NCBI RefSeq assembly: GCF_002116635.1
Contig: NZ_LQPW01000019.1
Location: 186,001 to 250,000 of the forward strand
Length of the DNA: 64,000 nucleotides
From: Mycobacterium szulgai
GTDB lineage: Bacteria; Actinomycetota; Actinomycetes; Mycobacteriales; Mycobacteriaceae
Direction: 5' to 3'
The stretch's first letter is position 1. The number at the start of each line of letters is the position of its first letter. A program made the translations under genes and the position numbers. The notes below the pieces were generated by a model. It saw only the letters and a list, made by a program, of their open reading frames with translations. It ran no database searches and had not been told where the DNA came from. Below, piece after piece: positions 33,918-46,617 of the stretch.

Positions 33918-36900
33918 GCAGCGCTGCCGTCGACGAGCGAGCTCAAGCTGCCCACCGAAGATGCGTCGAACAGGGCGCGCACATTCAGGTCGACGTCAAG
34001 AGACTTATTGACCGCGGCAATCACCCGCAGCGCTGAAATAGAGTCGCCGCCAAGGTCGAAGAACGAGTCATCGACTCCGACCTCGCGTACACCCAGAACC
34101 TGGGAGTAGATGCTCGCCAGGAGCGCCTCGGTGGCGGTCGTGGGGGCCCGGTAGTCCCGAATCGGCGCGGCAGTCACCACCGGGCGGCGGCCGACGATCC
34201 CATTCACCCGGCCCGGTTGCCCGTCATCGGCACGAGCGACCGAAGCCAACGTCTGATCCGGATGGGCCGCCATCGCCACCAACACCCGCTCCAGCCGCGC
34301 CAGCAGTGCGTCGATTGTGGGGCCGTCGAAAACCTCGGTGGCGAATTCAACGCGGAACTCAAGCTCGGGGCCCGGAATCGCGATCAAGTTCAGTGGGTAA
34401 TGGGTGAACTCATAGCCGGTGATTTCGCGGATGCTCATGCCGTGGCCGCACGGTTGGGGGCCCGAATCATAGGGATAGTTCTGGTAGCGGAACAAGGTGT
34501 CGAACAGCCAGTCGTGGCCGGTTATGCGATGAACCTCGGTGAGTGGCAGGTGCTGGTATGCCAGGGTCTCGTTCTGGGCGTGCCGTAGTTGGTCCAGTAG
34601 TTGTTCGGTGGTGGTGGTCGCGGCGATGGTGGCGCGTACCGGCAGGGTGTTGATGAACAAGCCCACCATTGATTGCACGCCCGCCAGTTCGGCCGGCCGG
34701 CCTGAGACAATCACCCCGAACACCACGTCTTCTTGGCCGGTAAGCCAGCTCAACAAGCACGCCCACGCGGCCTGCAGCACGGTGCTGACGGTGGTGTTGT
34801 GCCAATGTGCCATTCGGGTGAGCTCGTCGGTGGTGGCCGCAGGGAGTGAGAAGGATTTCACTTCCTTGCTGGCAAGGCCAAACCGGTCGGGAGGGCCGAC
34901 CAACGTGGGCGCCGGCAAGCCGGCGAGCACGGTGCGCCACACAGTGGCAGCGTCACCGTGGTCTTGCCCGCTCAGCCAGGACAAGTAATTGCGGTATGGG
35001 GCGGCAGTGGGCAAGGGCTGCAAGTCGTAACTGGCGAATATTTCGCGGAACAGGATCGGCAGGGACCAACCATCCAACACGATGTGATGGTGAGTCAGCA
35101 CTAGCCGATAGCGGTGAGCGGCCGTGCGAATCAGGTTCGCGCGCAACGGACATGCTTGGGTCAAATCCGCGACGGCACTACGTTCGTCGGCGCATATTCG
35201 CTCGATCTGTGCCTGCGGTGCACGATCGTCGGCTAGGTCGCTGTAGCGCCATGGCAGCACCGGATCGGCCAAAATGATCTGCACCGGTTGGTGGAACTGG
35301 TCGATAACGAATCGAGCCGCCAGGTTGGGGTGGCGATCGGCGATTGTCTGCATGGCCTCGCGCATGCGGTCGGGTTCTACGTGACCGGCCAGGTCGATGC
35401 TGAGCTGCACGACGTACGGATCAGCGGCACCCTGCCCATACCGATGCCCGTGGCTGGTGTGGAACAGCAAGCCTTGCTGCAGTGGAGTCAGCGGCAAGAT
35501 GTCGGCGATCGCGTACCGCGTTTCGAGATGGTCGATCTGCTGCTGGTTAAGCGCGGTAAGGGCAACATCGCTGGGAGTCAGCCCGCCACCACCGCTTTGC
35601 ACATGAGCGCATATGCCGGCCAGAGCGTCAAACCAGAGCGTATTGATCCGAGCGATTTGGGTGTGATCAAGCCCGGTCGACGGTGCCCAGGTCCACTCGA
35701 CCATGAGTTGTGGACCGCTGGCGGTGTCGACGGTGGCCGCGTTAAGCAAGACAGCCTGGGTTAGCTGCACGGGCACTGCGGCAGCGGCGGGATCACTAAA
35801 CACCGGGCGGGAACTGGAGATCTGCCATTCGTCGTTGGGCGCTGGCGAATCCGCCGTAGTGCCCAGCCGACCGAGATAGTTGAAACCGATCGAAGGATCA
35901 GGGCCGTTCAGTTCCACATCGGGGTTTAGATAGCGAAGCAAACCGTAGCTCAGGTCGTCGGGAATGCTTCGAAGCTGTTCTTTGGCATCTTTGATCACCG
36001 TCCCCAACTCCGGCCCGCCGCCGCGCACCCGATGCCAATCGAGCCGCTCGACGGAGATCGAAACCGGGTATTTGGTGGTAAACCAGCCCACTGTCTGCGA
36101 TAGATCGATATCGGGGGCCAACGTGTCCTTACGGCCGTGCCCTTCAACGGTGATTCCGATCGGCGCACTCGGGTAGTCGCGAAATTCCGTGCACGCCAAC
36201 GCAAATGCAATCAGCAGAATGTCTTGTACTCCGGCGCGAAACGCCGCCGGCACCTCACCAATCAGCATGCGAGTGGTCTCGGCATCCAACGACATGGCCA
36301 GGTGCCCCGCGGTGAGATACGTATCGGCAACCGGGTCCACCACCGGCAGCACCGGCCCGGCCGCATTGATGGCCGTCTCGATGCGCCGCCACGCCGGCAG
36401 CTGATCGAGCACTGCTGCCGAGCGCGCGTGCGTCGACAACAGCGCCGCCCAGCGCTGAAATGACGTACCTCGCACTGGCAACGCCACCGGCTGACCGGCA
36501 CGAAGCTGCCCCCAAGCGGTATTCAGATCTTGGATCAAGATCCGCCAGGACACTCCATCAACAGCCAGATGGTGAATCACCAGCACCAGTTCAGCCCTGG
36601 CAGACGCCCACACGGCGCTGACCATCACTCCGGCTGCCGGATCCAACCTGCGCCGGGCCGCTAGCAGCGCGTTATCGGACAACGTTGGCACGCACTGCAC
36701 GCCGGGATTCGCACGAACGGAGCCGGGTTCGGGCACCCGCAACGACCAACCTTCGCCACCGGTGGCACCGTCGACAACCTGCGCCCGCAACATCGCATGG
36801 CGATCCAGCAGCGCCTGCACCAACTGCACCACGTCGTCATCGCTGACCCCGGTGGGAGCCCGCAACAGCATCGTCTGATTGAACTCTTCAACCGAGCCCG

Positions 36901-39900
36901 CAACACCGGCCAGCCAACAGATGATTGGCGTCGCCATCACCGCACCGACACCATCGTCGGACACGGCGTCCTCACGACGAATTGGCGTGGCAACCCGAGC
37001 GACCGCGGCCACTGTCCGCTCGACGAAAATGTCTTGCGGTTTACACACCACGCCGGCAGCACGCGCTCGGGCGGTCACCAGGATCGACGAGATACTGTCC
37101 CCGCCCAAGTCGAAGAACGAGTCGTCGACGCTGACGCGGTCGATACCGAGCACCTGGGCGTAGACGGCCGCGAGGATTTCCTCGGTCGGGTTGGTGGGGG
37201 CGCGGTAGCGGTCAACCTCACCGTATTCGGGGGCGGGCAAGGCGCGGGTGTCCAGTTTGCCGTTGACTGTCAAAGGCAGCGCGGGCAACGTCACCACTGC
37301 GGCGGGCACCATGAACTCGGGCAGCTGGTCGGTTAGTGCCGTGCGCGCGTCGACCGGGTCGGCGGTCCCGGTGATATAGCCGACGAGGCGTTTGTCGCCG
37401 GGACGGTCTTCGCGGACGATCACGACCGCCTGGTCGATTCCTGCCAAGCTCGTTAGCGCCGCGCTGATTTCGCCAACCTCGATGCGGTACCCACGCACTT
37501 TGACCTGCTCGTCGGCGCGGCCAAGGAAATCCAGTTGTCCGTCGGTACGCCAGCGCACCCGGTCGCCGGTGCGATACATGCGCTGTCCCGGCGCGTCCCT
37601 GCCACTGCCGAACGGGCACGCGATAAACCGTGACGCGGTCAGACCCGAGCGACGCCAATACCCGCAGCCGACGCCGTGGCCAGCGACATAGAGCTCTCCG
37701 GTGACTCCTACCGGTACCGGCCGCAGCCACTGGTCCAGCACAAACAATGCCGCCCCCGGCACTGGCGAACCGATGGATGGCGGGCCCGAACCTGAACTCA
37801 ACGGCGCGCTCATCGACACATACGCTGTCGTCTCGGTTGGCCCGTAGACATTGATCATCAGCCGTCCGTCGGCCCAACGGTCCACCAGCTCGGCCGGACA
37901 CGGCTCGGCGGCCACCACCAGCGCCGTTGACTCCAATCCCTGCGCAGGCAGCACTGCCAGCGCGGAGGGGGTTTGGCTCAACACGTCAACCTGCTCGGAG
38001 ATCAGCAGCGCATGCAGGTCTGCCGGCGATCGGGTCACGGCTTCGGGAACCACCACCAACCGACCGCCGCGCAACAGCGCACCCCAGATTTCCTTGACCG
38101 AACCGTCGAAAGCATATGAATGACACTGGGTTACCGCCTGCCCCGCCGCGGGTGCGAACGGGGTAGGCGAGGTGAACAGTTGCGCGACGTTGCGGTGAGT
38201 GATGGCAACGCCTTTGGGCGCGCCCGTGGTGCCGGAGGTGTAGATGAGGTAGGCGACGTCGTCCGGGGCAGGCGGTGGCAACGGTGCGTCGGGACAGCTG
38301 TCGATTCGGAGGTCTTCGACGTCGATCACCAACAGGTCGCGCCCATCAAGTCGGGGGCGCAGGCCAGCTGTGGTGAGTGCGGCTGCCGGGGCGGCGTCAT
38401 CGAGCATGAATGCGACTCGGGCATCGGGGTACGCCGGGTCAATCGGCAGGTAGGCCGCACCGGTCTTGAGCACCGCCGTCATCGCCACGATCGCCTGCGT
38501 GGAGCGCTCCAACAGCAGCGCAACGCATTTGCATGGGCCCACACCATGGCTGGCCAGCAGGCGCGACAACCGGTTGGTGGCTGAGTCCAGATCGCGATAC
38601 GTCATGCGCTCGTCGTTGAAAACCACGGCGACCGCCTCAGGCGTACGAGCTACCTGCGCGGCGAACAATTCCGGTATCGACACCGAAGGCAGCGGTCGGG
38701 TCAGCGCTGCTCGATTGCTCCAGGCAGCCAGACTGACGCGTTCACCCTCGTCGAGCAGGTCGGTCGACGACAACCGAAGCTCTGGGTCCGCGAGCACGGT
38801 GTGCAGCAACCGCTCCCACCGGGAGATCAGCTTCTGGATGGTGGTCGCGTCGAAAACGTCGGTGCGGAACTCCACAACGCCCGCGACCCCGGCCGCTGCA
38901 CCGGTGTCGGTGAAGCGTTCGGCCATGGAAAACACCAGGTCCCAACGCGCAGTCTGAGTTTGCACCGGCACCGCAGTGACGTCGAAATCTCCCAGTACCA
39001 ACTGGTCGGGGGTGGTGTTTTGCCACGCCAACGTCACTTGGACCACGGGATGGTGGGCAAGGCTTCGGGTTGGGTTGAGTCGATCCACGAGGACGTGGAA
39101 CGGTACGTCTTGATGGTCGTAGGCGGCCAGGCTTCGCGCCCGCACAGCGCTGAGCAGTTGGGCAAATGTGGGATCGCCGTCGACCTGGATCCGCAGCACC
39201 AGGGTATTGACGAAGAAGCCGATCAACTGATCGAGTGCGGGATCGCTGCGCCCGGCGGTCGGGATTCCGACTACCACGTCAGTACTGGCACTGATCCGTG
39301 CCAGCAACACACCGAGGGCCGCCTGGATCACCATGAAGCTGGTGGCATTGTGCTCGCGCGCGACGTTGCGTACTTGCTCGTGCAACCCTTCCGACCACTG
39401 AAAAGCAACCGTGGTGCCGCGGTGATCGGCGATCTGCGGATATGGCCGATCTGTGGGCAGTTCCAAACGTTCCGGCGCCCCGGCCAGCGCTTCCTGCCAA
39501 TACGCCAGCTGGGCGGCTATGGCGCTGGCCGGATCGGCTAAGTCACCGAAGCGCTCGCGCTGCCACAGTGTGTAGTCGACATATTGGACCGGCAACTCTG
39601 CCCAATCAGGCTCATGTCCTGCACGCCGGCTGGCATAGGCCGTGCCCAGATCGCCTACAAACGGCGCCAGCGACCAGCCATCTGCGGCGATGTGGTGCAT
39701 CGTCACCACCAGGACGTGTTGATGCTCGCCGAGGATGAAAAGTTTTGCACGGAGCGGGATTTCGCTTGCCAGGTCGAACGTGTCCCGCGCGGCCGCGCCG
39801 AGGGCTTCATCCAACTGGATCGTCGGCCATCGGGTTGCGTCGACGACGTCGAAAGCACAGTCCGCTTCTTCAGCGGCGATGATCACCTGATGCGGTATGC

Positions 39901-42900
39901 CCTCGACCGCTGCAAATACCGTGCGCAGGCTCTCGTGACGGCCCACGACATCGCCGAGGGCGCGGCGCAGCGCCTCGACATTCAGCTCGCCACGCAACCG
40001 AAATGCCAGCGGGACGTTGTACACCGCGGACGGCCCTTCAAGCTGGTCGATGAACCATAACCGGCTCTGCGCGAACGACAACGGGATCGTCGCGGGCCGC
40101 GGATCGACCGGCGCCAACGGCGCTAGCGCGGTCTCTCGCGCGGCGACATGGGTGACAAGCTGACCCACCGTCGGGGCATCAAACAACATGCGGACGTTGA
40201 GGTTGGTCCCCAGTGAGCTGTTGATTGCGGTGATGACCCGCATCGCTAACAGCGAGTCGCCGCCTAGGTCGAAGAATGAATCGTCGACTCCGACTCGGTC
40301 AACGCCGAGCACCTGGGCGTAGATGTCGACCAGGATCTCTTCGGCGGGCGTCGCCGGGGCGCGGTACGGGTCCGTGGCGGAGTAGTCGGGTGCCGGCAGG
40401 GCACGGATGTCGAGTTTGCCGTTGACCGTCAACGGCAGCGCGCTGAGCGGGACCACTGCCGCGGGCACCATGTGTGGGGGAAGCTGCTCGGCGAGCGCCT
40501 CGCGTGCCTCGGTCGGATCGGCGGCCCCGGTCACGTAACCAACCAGGCGTTTGTCGCCGGGCTGGTCCTCGCGGGCGATAACGACCGCTCGATCGACGCC
40601 TTCGACGTTGGCTAGTGCCGTGGTTATCTCGCCGAGCTCGATGCGGTACCCGCGGATCTTGACCTGCTCGTCAGCGCGTCCGAGGTATTCCAATTGACCA
40701 TCGGCGCGCCAGCGCACCACGTCGCCGGTGCGATACATGCGTTCTCCGGGCGCGTCCGCGCCGTTGCCGAACGGGCACGCCACAAACCGCGATGCGGTCA
40801 AGCCTGACCGGTGCCAATACCCACAGCCGACGCCGCGGCCGGCCACATACAGTTCTCCGGCTACCCCGACCGGGACCCGCCGCAACCACCGATCCAGCAC
40901 AAACGATGCCGCCCCGGAGACCGGCGAACCGATAGGCGGCGCACCCGAATTCGCTGTCAACTGCGCACTCATCGATGTGAACATCGTGGTCTCGGTCGGC
41001 CCGTATTGATTGACCATCACCCGGCCGACGGCCCAGCGATTCACCAGCTCGGCCGGACAGGTCTCACCGCCGACCACCAACGCCGTCGACTCCAGCCCCT
41101 CGGGCGACAAACCGCCCAGTGCCGACGGGGTCTGGGTCAACACGTCGACTCGTTCGGCAATGAGCAAGGCATGCAGGTCTGCCGGTGAGCGAACTGCCGT
41201 GTCGGGCGCCACCACCAGCCGCCCACCGTGCAACAGTGCGCCCCAAACCTCCCACGAGGACAAGTCGAACGCGTACGAATGGCATTGGCTCCACACTTGC
41301 CCGGGCGCCAGCACGAACCTGTCGCCTAGCGAAGCGAACAGCTGGGTGAGGTTGTGATGGGTGATCGCCACACCCTTCGGCACCCCGGTAGTGCCGGAGG
41401 TATAGAGGATGTAAGCCAGATTGGTGGCCGCGGGGTGCGGCAACCCAGTGCTCGGATACGCATCGATTACCGGGTCGTCCATATCGATCACCGCACCGGC
41501 GTATCCCGTCAACCTGCCGGCCAGATCGGCCGTCGTCACTATCGCCGCCGGGGCGGCGTCTTCGACCAGGAACGCAACGCGGGCATCGGGATACGCCGGA
41601 TCGATAGGTAGGTAGGCGGCCCCGGTCTTGAGCACGGCCAGGATCGTGGTGACGGCTTGGGCCGACCGTTCGACGAGCAGCCCCACTACCTGGCCGGGAC
41701 CGACACGGTGGCCGTTCAGGACGTGGGCGAGCCGATTAGCCGCGGCGTCCAGTTCGCCATAGCTCCACGACCGCTGCTCACCCACCAGCGCTACCGCCTC
41801 GGGGCGTATCGCCACCTGGCGGCCAAACACCTCCGGAATCGAAACTGGATGTGCGCCAGGGCTGCCAGCCAGCACGCGACGGTTACCGCGGTCATCGAGG
41901 TGGGCGTGTTCGCCGGCATCGAGCAGATCGATCGACGACAGCGACCGTTGCGGATCGGCGAGCACGGCCAGCATGAGCCGCTCCCACCGCGCGACCAGCG
42001 TGTGGATGCTGGCGGCATCGAAGACGTCGGTGCGAAACTCCACAATGCCGGCGATTCCGGCGGATTCACCGGTGTCGGTGAACTTTTCGGCCAGGGAAAA
42101 CACCATGTCCATGCGCGCTGTCTGGACTGCTAACGGCATCTCGCTGATGTCGAGCTCGCCCAAGGTCAGCTTGCCGGGAATCGTGTTCTGCCAAGCGAGC
42201 ATCACCTGTATCAGCGGGTGATGGGTCAGGCTCCGGGTCGGATTGAGCCGCTCCACCAGCACTTCAAACGGCAGGTCTTGGTGCTCGTAGGCGGCCAGGC
42301 TGCGCGTGCGTACCTGGGCGAGCAGATCGGCGAATGTCGGATCGCCGTCGATCTGGATCCGTAGCACCAAGGTGTTGACGAAAAAGCCGACCAACTCGTC
42401 GAGCGCGGGGTCGTTGCGACCGGCGATCGGGATCCCGACGGCCACGTCGGTGCTGTCGGACAGCTTCGACAGCAACACGCTCAGAGCGGCCTGGGTCACC
42501 ATGAAGCTGGTCGCGTGATGGTCACGCGCAATGCGAGCCAACCGTTGCTGTAGTTCAGCTGCCCAGTGAAAAGAAATGGTCGCACCACGGTGATCATCGA
42601 TCGGCGGATATGGCCGATCGGTGGGCAGCTCCAAACGTTCGGGCATTCCGGCCAGGGCGTGTTCCCAGTAGGCCAGCTGAGTGGCGATGCCGCTGTGGGG
42701 ATCTGCGAGATCACCGAGCTGCTCACGTTTCCACAATGTGTAATCGACGTACTGCACCGGCAATTCGGTCCACTCGGGGACATGTCCGCTGCAGCGGCTG
42801 GCGTAGGCAGTGCTCAGATCGGTTGCCAACGGGGCCAGCGACCAGCCATCGGCGACTATGTGGTGCATGGTGAGCACCAGCGTGTATTGGTCTTCCCGGG

Positions 42901-45900
42901 CAGTGAAAAGTGTTGCGCGAAAAGCAATTTCGTTTGCCAGGTCGAACGTGTAGCGTGCGGCGTCGCTGACGGCTTCGGCGAACCGGGTGGGTGGCCATCC
43001 GGTTGTGTCGATGACGTCGCAAGCAAAGTCCGCTTGTTCAGCGGCAATCACCACCTGACGAGGCACTCCGTCGACCGCCGCAAATACTGTGCGCAGGGCT
43101 TCATGACGGCCCACCACGTCGGCCAATGCCTGACTCAACGCCTCGACATTCAGCGCACCGGTCAACCGCAGTGCCACCGCGATGTTGTAAACCGGTGTGG
43201 GCCCTTCCAATTGGTCGATGAACCACAACCGGGTCTGGGCGAACGACAACGGAATCACCGCGGGCCGCAACGGAATCGGCGCCAACGGGGTGCGCGCAGC
43301 TCCGCCGCTGGTGACTTGGGCGACTAGCTGACTCACGGTGGGGGCATCGAACAAGGTGCGCACGTTGAGGTCAGTGTCCAGGGAGTTGTTGATTGCCGCG
43401 ATAACTCGCATCGCCGACAGTGAGTCCCCACCCAGGTCGAAAAAGGAGTCGTCTACGCCGACTCGGCCTACTCCGAGCATTTGGGCGTAGATGCTGGCCA
43501 CAATCTCTTCGGCGGGAGTGGTCGGGGCTCGATACCAGTCGATGCTCGTGTAGTCGGGTGCCGGTAGCGCGCGGGTGTCCAATTTGCCGTTGACCGTCAA
43601 CGGAAGCGCGGCCAGGCTGACCACCGCGGCCGGCACCATGAAGCCGGGTAGCTGGGCGGTCAATGCCGTGCGGGCGACGACCGGATCGGTTGTGCCGGTG
43701 ATGTAACCGACGAGGCGTTTGTCGCCGGGCCGGTCCTCGCGGGCGATGACCACGGCTTGGTGGACTCCGTCGAGGTTGCTCAATGCTGCGGTTATCTCGC
43801 CCAACTCGACGCGATGCCCGCGGATCTTCACCTGTGTGTCGGAGCGGCCGAGAAACTCCAGTTGGCCGTCCGGTCGCCAGCGCACTACGTCGCCGCTGCG
43901 ATACATGCGTTGGCCGGTTCCGTTGGCGCCGCTGCCGAACGGGCACGCCACAAACCGCGACGCAGTCATTCCCGGTCGATGCCAGTAGCCGCATCCGACG
44001 CCACGGCCCGCGACATACAGCTCTCCGGCCACCCCGACGGGCACCGGCCGCAACCAGGCATCCAGTACAAACAAGGCCGCGCCCGAAACCGGTGACCCGA
44101 TCGGAGGGGCCCCCGAATCGACGCTCAACGGCGCGCTGATCGTCGCATAGATCGTGGTCTCGGTTGGGCCGTAGGCATTGACCATGACGCGCCCGCCCGC
44201 CCAACGATCCACCAGCTCGGCGGGACACGGCTCACCGGCAACCACCAACGCGATCGACTCCAAACCCAGCGGCGACAATGCCGCCAGCGCCGACGGAGTC
44301 ACGCTGAGCACATCTACCTGTTCGCCGATCAACAGTGCGCGCAGGTCCTCCGGTGACCGAGTTACCGCGTCGGGCACCACCACCAGTCGACCGTCGTGCA
44401 GCAGCGCGGCCCAGAACTCCCACGACGCGAAATCGAATGCGTACGAATGACATTGAGCCCAGACCCGACCGGGCATAGGAGAAAAACGCCGATCCATCGC
44501 GTCGAACAGTTGGGTGAGGTTGTGCTGGGTGATTGCCACGCCTTTCGGCACACCGGTAGTGCCCGACGTGTAGCGGATGTAGGCGAGGTTGTGGGCGTCG
44601 GGGGCCGGGAATCCAGTACTGGGGTAACCGTTGATCGCAGGGTCGTCGATGTCAATGACACTCAGGTCATGCCCGGGGAGTCGTCCGGCCAGGCCCGCCG
44701 TAGTCACCGCGGCCGCCGGCGCCGCGTCCTGTACTACGAATGCAATCCGGGAATCGGGGTAGTTGGGATCGATGGGCAGATAGGCGGCCCCGATCTTGTA
44801 TACGGCGAGAATCGCGGCGATGGTGTTCGTGGAGCGCTCCAACAGCAGCGCCACAACGCTTCCGGGACCCACCCGGTGGTCGTCGGCGAGCAGATGTGCG
44901 AGCCGGTTGGCCCTCGCGTCAAGCTCACCGTAATTCACGTGATCGCCGTTGAACACGACGGCGACCGCGTCAGGTGTGCGCGCCACCTGTGCGGCCCACA
45001 GCACCGGAATCGACACGGGCACTGGCTTGCTGACGCTCAGCACGGCCCGGTTGCCCACCTCGTCCAGGCGGGAATGATCGGCGTCGTGTAGTGCATCCAT
45101 CGACGACAACCGCCGCCCCGGATCGGCGACTAGCTGCGCCAGCAGGCGCTCCAGCCGTCTCGCCAAACCTGAGACGCTGACATCGGGAAAGGGTTGGCCG
45201 GTGGTGTCCAGAAAGAGCCGGTCACGGTCCCTGGTGAGGAACAGGGCCGGACGGTCGCCGGACAAGGGCACCACCACGACCGATGCCGCAGCGTCACCGA
45301 AGGGTGCAAGGGGTGTAGATGGGAACAAATTCACACTGATCCGACGCGGCGCCGGTCCGCCGCCGGCGGGGTCGGGTTTGTTCTCCAGGACGTATACCGG
45401 AAACCTCTGATGCAGTAGGGCCTCTTGTAGCCGCGTGTCAACGTGCTGACAGAACTCCGCAAAATCAGATCCTGGCGAGGGTTCCAACACCAAGGGAACG
45501 GTTCCAGCCACCATTCCCGGAAATGTTCTGGATTCGGGAGTCGTTCGCCGGCTAACCGCAAAGTCGACCACCAGCGGGGAACCGCAGCTATTCCACTGGT
45601 TTACCAAGAGCGCGCACGCCGCGCTGAGCACCGATGATTGACGAACGCCCAACAGCTTGGACAAGGGCTGGATTCGACCGACGACGGAAGGGTCTAACTG
45701 CACCCACCCAGCAGCTCGCCCAGGATCACGCTTACTCTCGGTTCGCGGCGACCCGTAATCTTGAGTGTTTTCCTGCGGAAGAATCGCACTCCAGTAAGCT
45801 CGGTCTTCGAGATAGTTGTCGGAGGCCTCGTATTCCAATTCCCAACTAATCAGTTCTTGCAACGAGCCGAAATGTGCGGCTGGAACCGGCGCATGTGCAA

Positions 45901-46381
45901 CGAGGGCGGAATAGACTGACGCCACCCGATTGGCGATAAGCAGCACACCGTACCCATCGCTCACGATATGGTGAACGCAAATAGCCAAGTAGAATTCGTC
46001 CGGCTGCGTCCGAAACACTGCGAACTTGAATAGCGGGCCAGTGAAGGGCATTGGCGTGCGCTGGAAGGATAATGCTAAACGATAGACCTCTGGCGCGGCG
46101 TTTCGTTCTGACGAGAAATCATAACGGGGGATCTCAATATCGAACTGATCCACGACTTTTTGGCAAATTACGCCATCTCTATCGAGAATGGTGGCCCTAA
46201 GTGGTTCGGCCTCGCAAATTACATGTTGGATCGCCTGCTCAAGTAAATCGGGCTCTATCGCGCCTGCGATGACAACGAGTATTTGATCCTGCCATTCCGA
46301 ATCCAGGGAATGTAGGTTCTGCGACAACCAGATGTCGAGCTGCCCCCTCGTGAGGGGTAGAAATTCCTCGTGAAGGTCCAT
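33914..46381 (-). CDS. nonribosomal peptide synthetase, C-A-T-C-A-T-C-A-T-E-C-T
   Basis: A 4155-residue synthetase. Domains by residue: C1 (1-440, HHIVSDG at 137); A1 (450-935, TSGTTG at 605); T1 (Ser987); C2 (1040-1480, HHIVADG at 1173); A2 (1510-1990); T2 (Ser2043); C3 (2095-2530, HHIAADG at 2229); A3 (2560-3045); T3 (Ser3096); E (3145-3590, HHLAVDG at 3270, VEGHGRK, FNYLGR); C4 (3625-4050, HHIVLDG at 3765); T4 (Ser4114). It should build a three- or four-unit peptide with a D-residue from module 3. Pocket residues read by eye: A1 D-F-W-S-V-A-A-I-Y, A2 D-L-W-T-V-G-Q-M-F, A3 D-G-K-S-V-A-V-A-Y; I do not assign substrates. The last module lacks an A domain and there is no thioesterase or reductase. 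AGGAG precedes the ATG. Confidence 0.95.
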   Translation of the reverse strand: MDLHEEFLPLTRGQLDIWLSQNLHSLDSEWQDQILVVIAGAIEPDLLEQAIQHVICEAEPLRATILDRDGVICQKVVDQFDIEIPRYDFSSERNAAPEVYRLALSFQRTPMPFTGPLFKFAVFRTQPDEFYLAICVHHIVSDGYGVLLIANRVASVYSALVAHAPVPAAHFGSLQELISWELEYEASDNYLEDRAYWSAILPQENTQDYGSPRTESKRDPGRAAGWVQLDPSVVGRIQPLSKLLGVRQSSVLSAACALLVNQWNSCGSPLVVDFAVSRRTTPESRTFPGMVAGTVPLVLEPSPGSDFAEFCQHVDTRLQEALLHQRFPVYVLENKPDPAGGGPAPRRISVNLFPSTPLAPFGDAAASVVVVPLSGDRPALFLTRDRDRLFLDTTGQPFPDVSVSGLARRLERLLAQLVADPGRRLSSMDALHDADHSRLDEVGNRAVLSVSKPVPVSIPVLWAAQVARTPDAVAVVFNGDHVNYGELDARANRLAHLLADDHRVGPGSVVALLLERSTNTIAAILAVYKIGAAYLPIDPNYPDSRIAFVVQDAAPAAAVTTAGLAGRLPGHDLSVIDIDDPAINGYPSTGFPAPDAHNLAYIRYTSGTTGVPKGVAITQHNLTQLFDAMDRRFSPMPGRVWAQCHSYAFDFASWEFWAALLHDGRLVVVPDAVTRSPEDLRALLIGEQVDVLSVTPSALAALSPLGLESIALVVAGEPCPAELVDRWAGGRVMVNAYGPTETTIYATISAPLSVDSGAPPIGSPVSGAALFVLDAWLRPVPVGVAGELYVAGRGVGCGYWHRPGMTASRFVACPFGSGANGTGQRMYRSGDVVRWRPDGQLEFLGRSDTQVKIRGHRVELGEITAALSNLDGVHQAVVIAREDRPGDKRLVGYITGTTDPVVARTALTAQLPGFMVPAAVVSLAALPLTVNGKLDTRALPAPDYTSIDWYRAPTTPAEEIVASIYAQMLGVGRVGVDDSFFDLGGDSLSAMRVIAAINNSLDTDLNVRTLFDAPTVSQLVAQVTSGGAARTPLAPIPLRPAVIPLSFAQTRLWFIDQLEGPTPVYNIAVALRLTGALNVEALSQALADVVGRHEALRTVFAAVDGVPRQVVIAAEQADFACDVIDTTGWPPTRFAEAVSDAARYTFDLANEIAFRATLFTAREDQYTLVLTMHHIVADGWSLAPLATDLSTAYASRCSGHVPEWTELPVQYVDYTLWKREQLGDLADPHSGIATQLAYWEHALAGMPERLELPTDRPYPPIDDHRGATISFHWAAELQQRLARIARDHHATSFMVTQAALSVLLSKLSDSTDVAVGIPIAGRNDPALDELVGFFVNTLVLRIQIDGDPTFADLLAQVRTRSLAAYEHQDLPFEVLVERLNPTRSLTHHPLIQVMLAWQNTIPGKLTLGELDISEMPLAVQTARMDMVFSLAEKFTDTGESAGIAGIVEFRTDVFDAASIHTLVARWERLMLAVLADPQRSLSSIDLLDAGEHAHLDDRGNRRVLAGSPGAHPVSIPEVFGRQVAIRPEAVALVGEQRSWSYGELDAAANRLAHVLNGHRVGPGQVVGLLVERSAQAVTTILAVLKTGAAYLPIDPAYPDARVAFLVEDAAPAAIVTTADLAGRLTGYAGAVIDMDDPVIDAYPSTGLPHPAATNLAYILYTSGTTGVPKGVAITHHNLTQLFASLGDRFVLAPGQVWSQCHSYAFDLSSWEVWGALLHGGRLVVAPDTAVRSPADLHALLIAERVDVLTQTPSALGGLSPEGLESTALVVGGETCPAELVNRWAVGRVMVNQYGPTETTMFTSMSAQLTANSGAPPIGSPVSGAASFVLDRWLRRVPVGVAGELYVAGRGVGCGYWHRSGLTASRFVACPFGNGADAPGERMYRTGDVVRWRADGQLEYLGRADEQVKIRGYRIELGEITTALANVEGVDRAVVIAREDQPGDKRLVGYVTGAADPTEAREALAEQLPPHMVPAAVVPLSALPLTVNGKLDIRALPAPDYSATDPYRAPATPAEEILVDIYAQVLGVDRVGVDDSFFDLGGDSLLAMRVITAINSSLGTNLNVRMLFDAPTVGQLVTHVAARETALAPLAPVDPRPATIPLSFAQSRLWFIDQLEGPSAVYNVPLAFRLRGELNVEALRRALGDVVGRHESLRTVFAAVEGIPHQVIIAAEEADCAFDVVDATRWPTIQLDEALGAAARDTFDLASEIPLRAKLFILGEHQHVLVVTMHHIAADGWSLAPFVGDLGTAYASRRAGHEPDWAELPVQYVDYTLWQRERFGDLADPASAIAAQLAYWQEALAGAPERLELPTDRPYPQIADHRGTTVAFQWSEGLHEQVRNVAREHNATSFMVIQAALGVLLARISASTDVVVGIPTAGRSDPALDQLIGFFVNTLVLRIQVDGDPTFAQLLSAVRARSLAAYDHQDVPFHVLVDRLNPTRSLAHHPVVQVTLAWQNTTPDQLVLGDFDVTAVPVQTQTARWDLVFSMAERFTDTGAAAGVAGVVEFRTDVFDATTIQKLISRWERLLHTVLADPELRLSSTDLLDEGERVSLAAWSNRAALTRPLPSVSIPELFAAQVARTPEAVAVVFNDERMTYRDLDSATNRLSRLLASHGVGPCKCVALLLERSTQAIVAMTAVLKTGAAYLPIDPAYPDARVAFMLDDAAPAAALTTAGLRPRLDGRDLLVIDVEDLRIDSCPDAPLPPPAPDDVAYLIYTSGTTGAPKGVAITHRNVAQLFTSPTPFAPAAGQAVTQCHSYAFDGSVKEIWGALLRGGRLVVVPEAVTRSPADLHALLISEQVDVLSQTPSALAVLPAQGLESTALVVAAEPCPAELVDRWADGRLMINVYGPTETTAYVSMSAPLSSGSGPPSIGSPVPGAALFVLDQWLRPVPVGVTGELYVAGHGVGCGYWRRSGLTASRFIACPFGSGRDAPGQRMYRTGDRVRWRTDGQLDFLGRADEQVKVRGYRIEVGEISAALTSLAGIDQAVVIVREDRPGDKRLVGYITGTADPVDARTALTDQLPEFMVPAAVVTLPALPLTVNGKLDTRALPAPEYGEVDRYRAPTNPTEEILAAVYAQVLGIDRVSVDDSFFDLGGDSISSILVTARARAAGVVCKPQDIFVERTVAAVARVATPIRREDAVSDDGVGAVMATPIICWLAGVAGSVEEFNQTMLLRAPTGVSDDDVVQLVQALLDRHAMLRAQVVDGATGGEGWSLRVPEPGSVRANPGVQCVPTLSDNALLAARRRLDPAAGVMVSAVWASARAELVLVIHHLAVDGVSWRILIQDLNTAWGQLRAGQPVALPVRGTSFQRWAALLSTHARSAAVLDQLPAWRRIETAINAAGPVLPVVDPVADTYLTAGHLAMSLDAETTRMLIGEVPAAFRAGVQDILLIAFALACTEFRDYPSAPIGITVEGHGRKDTLAPDIDLSQTVGWFTTKYPVSISVERLDWHRVRGGGPELGTVIKDAKEQLRSIPDDLSYGLLRYLNPDVELNGPDPSIGFNYLGRLGTTADSPAPNDEWQISSSRPVFSDPAAAAVPVQLTQAVLLNAATVDTASGPQLMVEWTWAPSTGLDHTQIARINTLWFDALAGICAHVQSGGGGLTPSDVALTALNQQQIDHLETRYAIADILPLTPLQQGLLFHTSHGHRYGQGAADPYVVQLSIDLAGHVEPDRMREAMQTIADRHPNLAARFVIDQFHQPVQIILADPVLPWRYSDLADDRAPQAQIERICADERSAVADLTQACPLRANLIRTAAHRYRLVLTHHHIVLDGWSLPILFREIFASYDLQPLPTAAPYRNYLSWLSGQDHGDAATVWRTVLAGLPAPTLVGPPDRFGLASKEVKSFSLPAATTDELTRMAHWHNTTVSTVLQAAWACLLSWLTGQEDVVFGVIVSGRPAELAGVQSMVGLFINTLPVRATIAATTTTEQLLDQLRHAQNETLAYQHLPLTEVHRITGHDWLFDTLFRYQNYPYDSGPQPCGHGMSIREITGYEFTHYPLNLIAIPGPELEFRVEFATEVFDGPTIDALLARLERVLVAMAAHPDQTLASVARADDGQPGRVNGIVGRRPVVTAAPIRDYRAPTTATEALLASIYSQVLGVREVGVDDSFFDLGGDSISALRVIAAVNKSLDVDLNVRALFDASSVGSLSSLVDGSAA

Positions 46382-46617
46382 TCACCGCTCCTGCCGAGAA
46401 GGCTAGGCATCGTCATCGAATGTGTTGGTGCTCAACAGATTTCCTGGTTCGCTAGCAGAGATTAGGCAACCGTTGAAAAACCTAGCACAGCCAGCGACGA
46501 CCGACGGCTCAAAGCGCGCGCAATCATGCCTGGGCACGAGCATCAACATCGAAATGGATGCGGTGTGCGATGCTCTCGGTGTCGTTGAATGCGTCGCACG
46601 CCAGAGCCTAGAGATTG
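46382..46617. promoter_or_regulatory. divergent promoter region of NRPS and exporter genes
   Basis: The 236 bases between two divergent genes must hold both promoters. The region, with the first 650 bases of the NRPS gene, is visibly lower in GC (about 50-55% against 65% around). An imperfect inverted repeat with GTGCGA and TCGCAC half sites lies near 46565-46600. No MbtH-like or regulator gene is present. No consensus sigma site is convincing. Confidence 0.45.
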
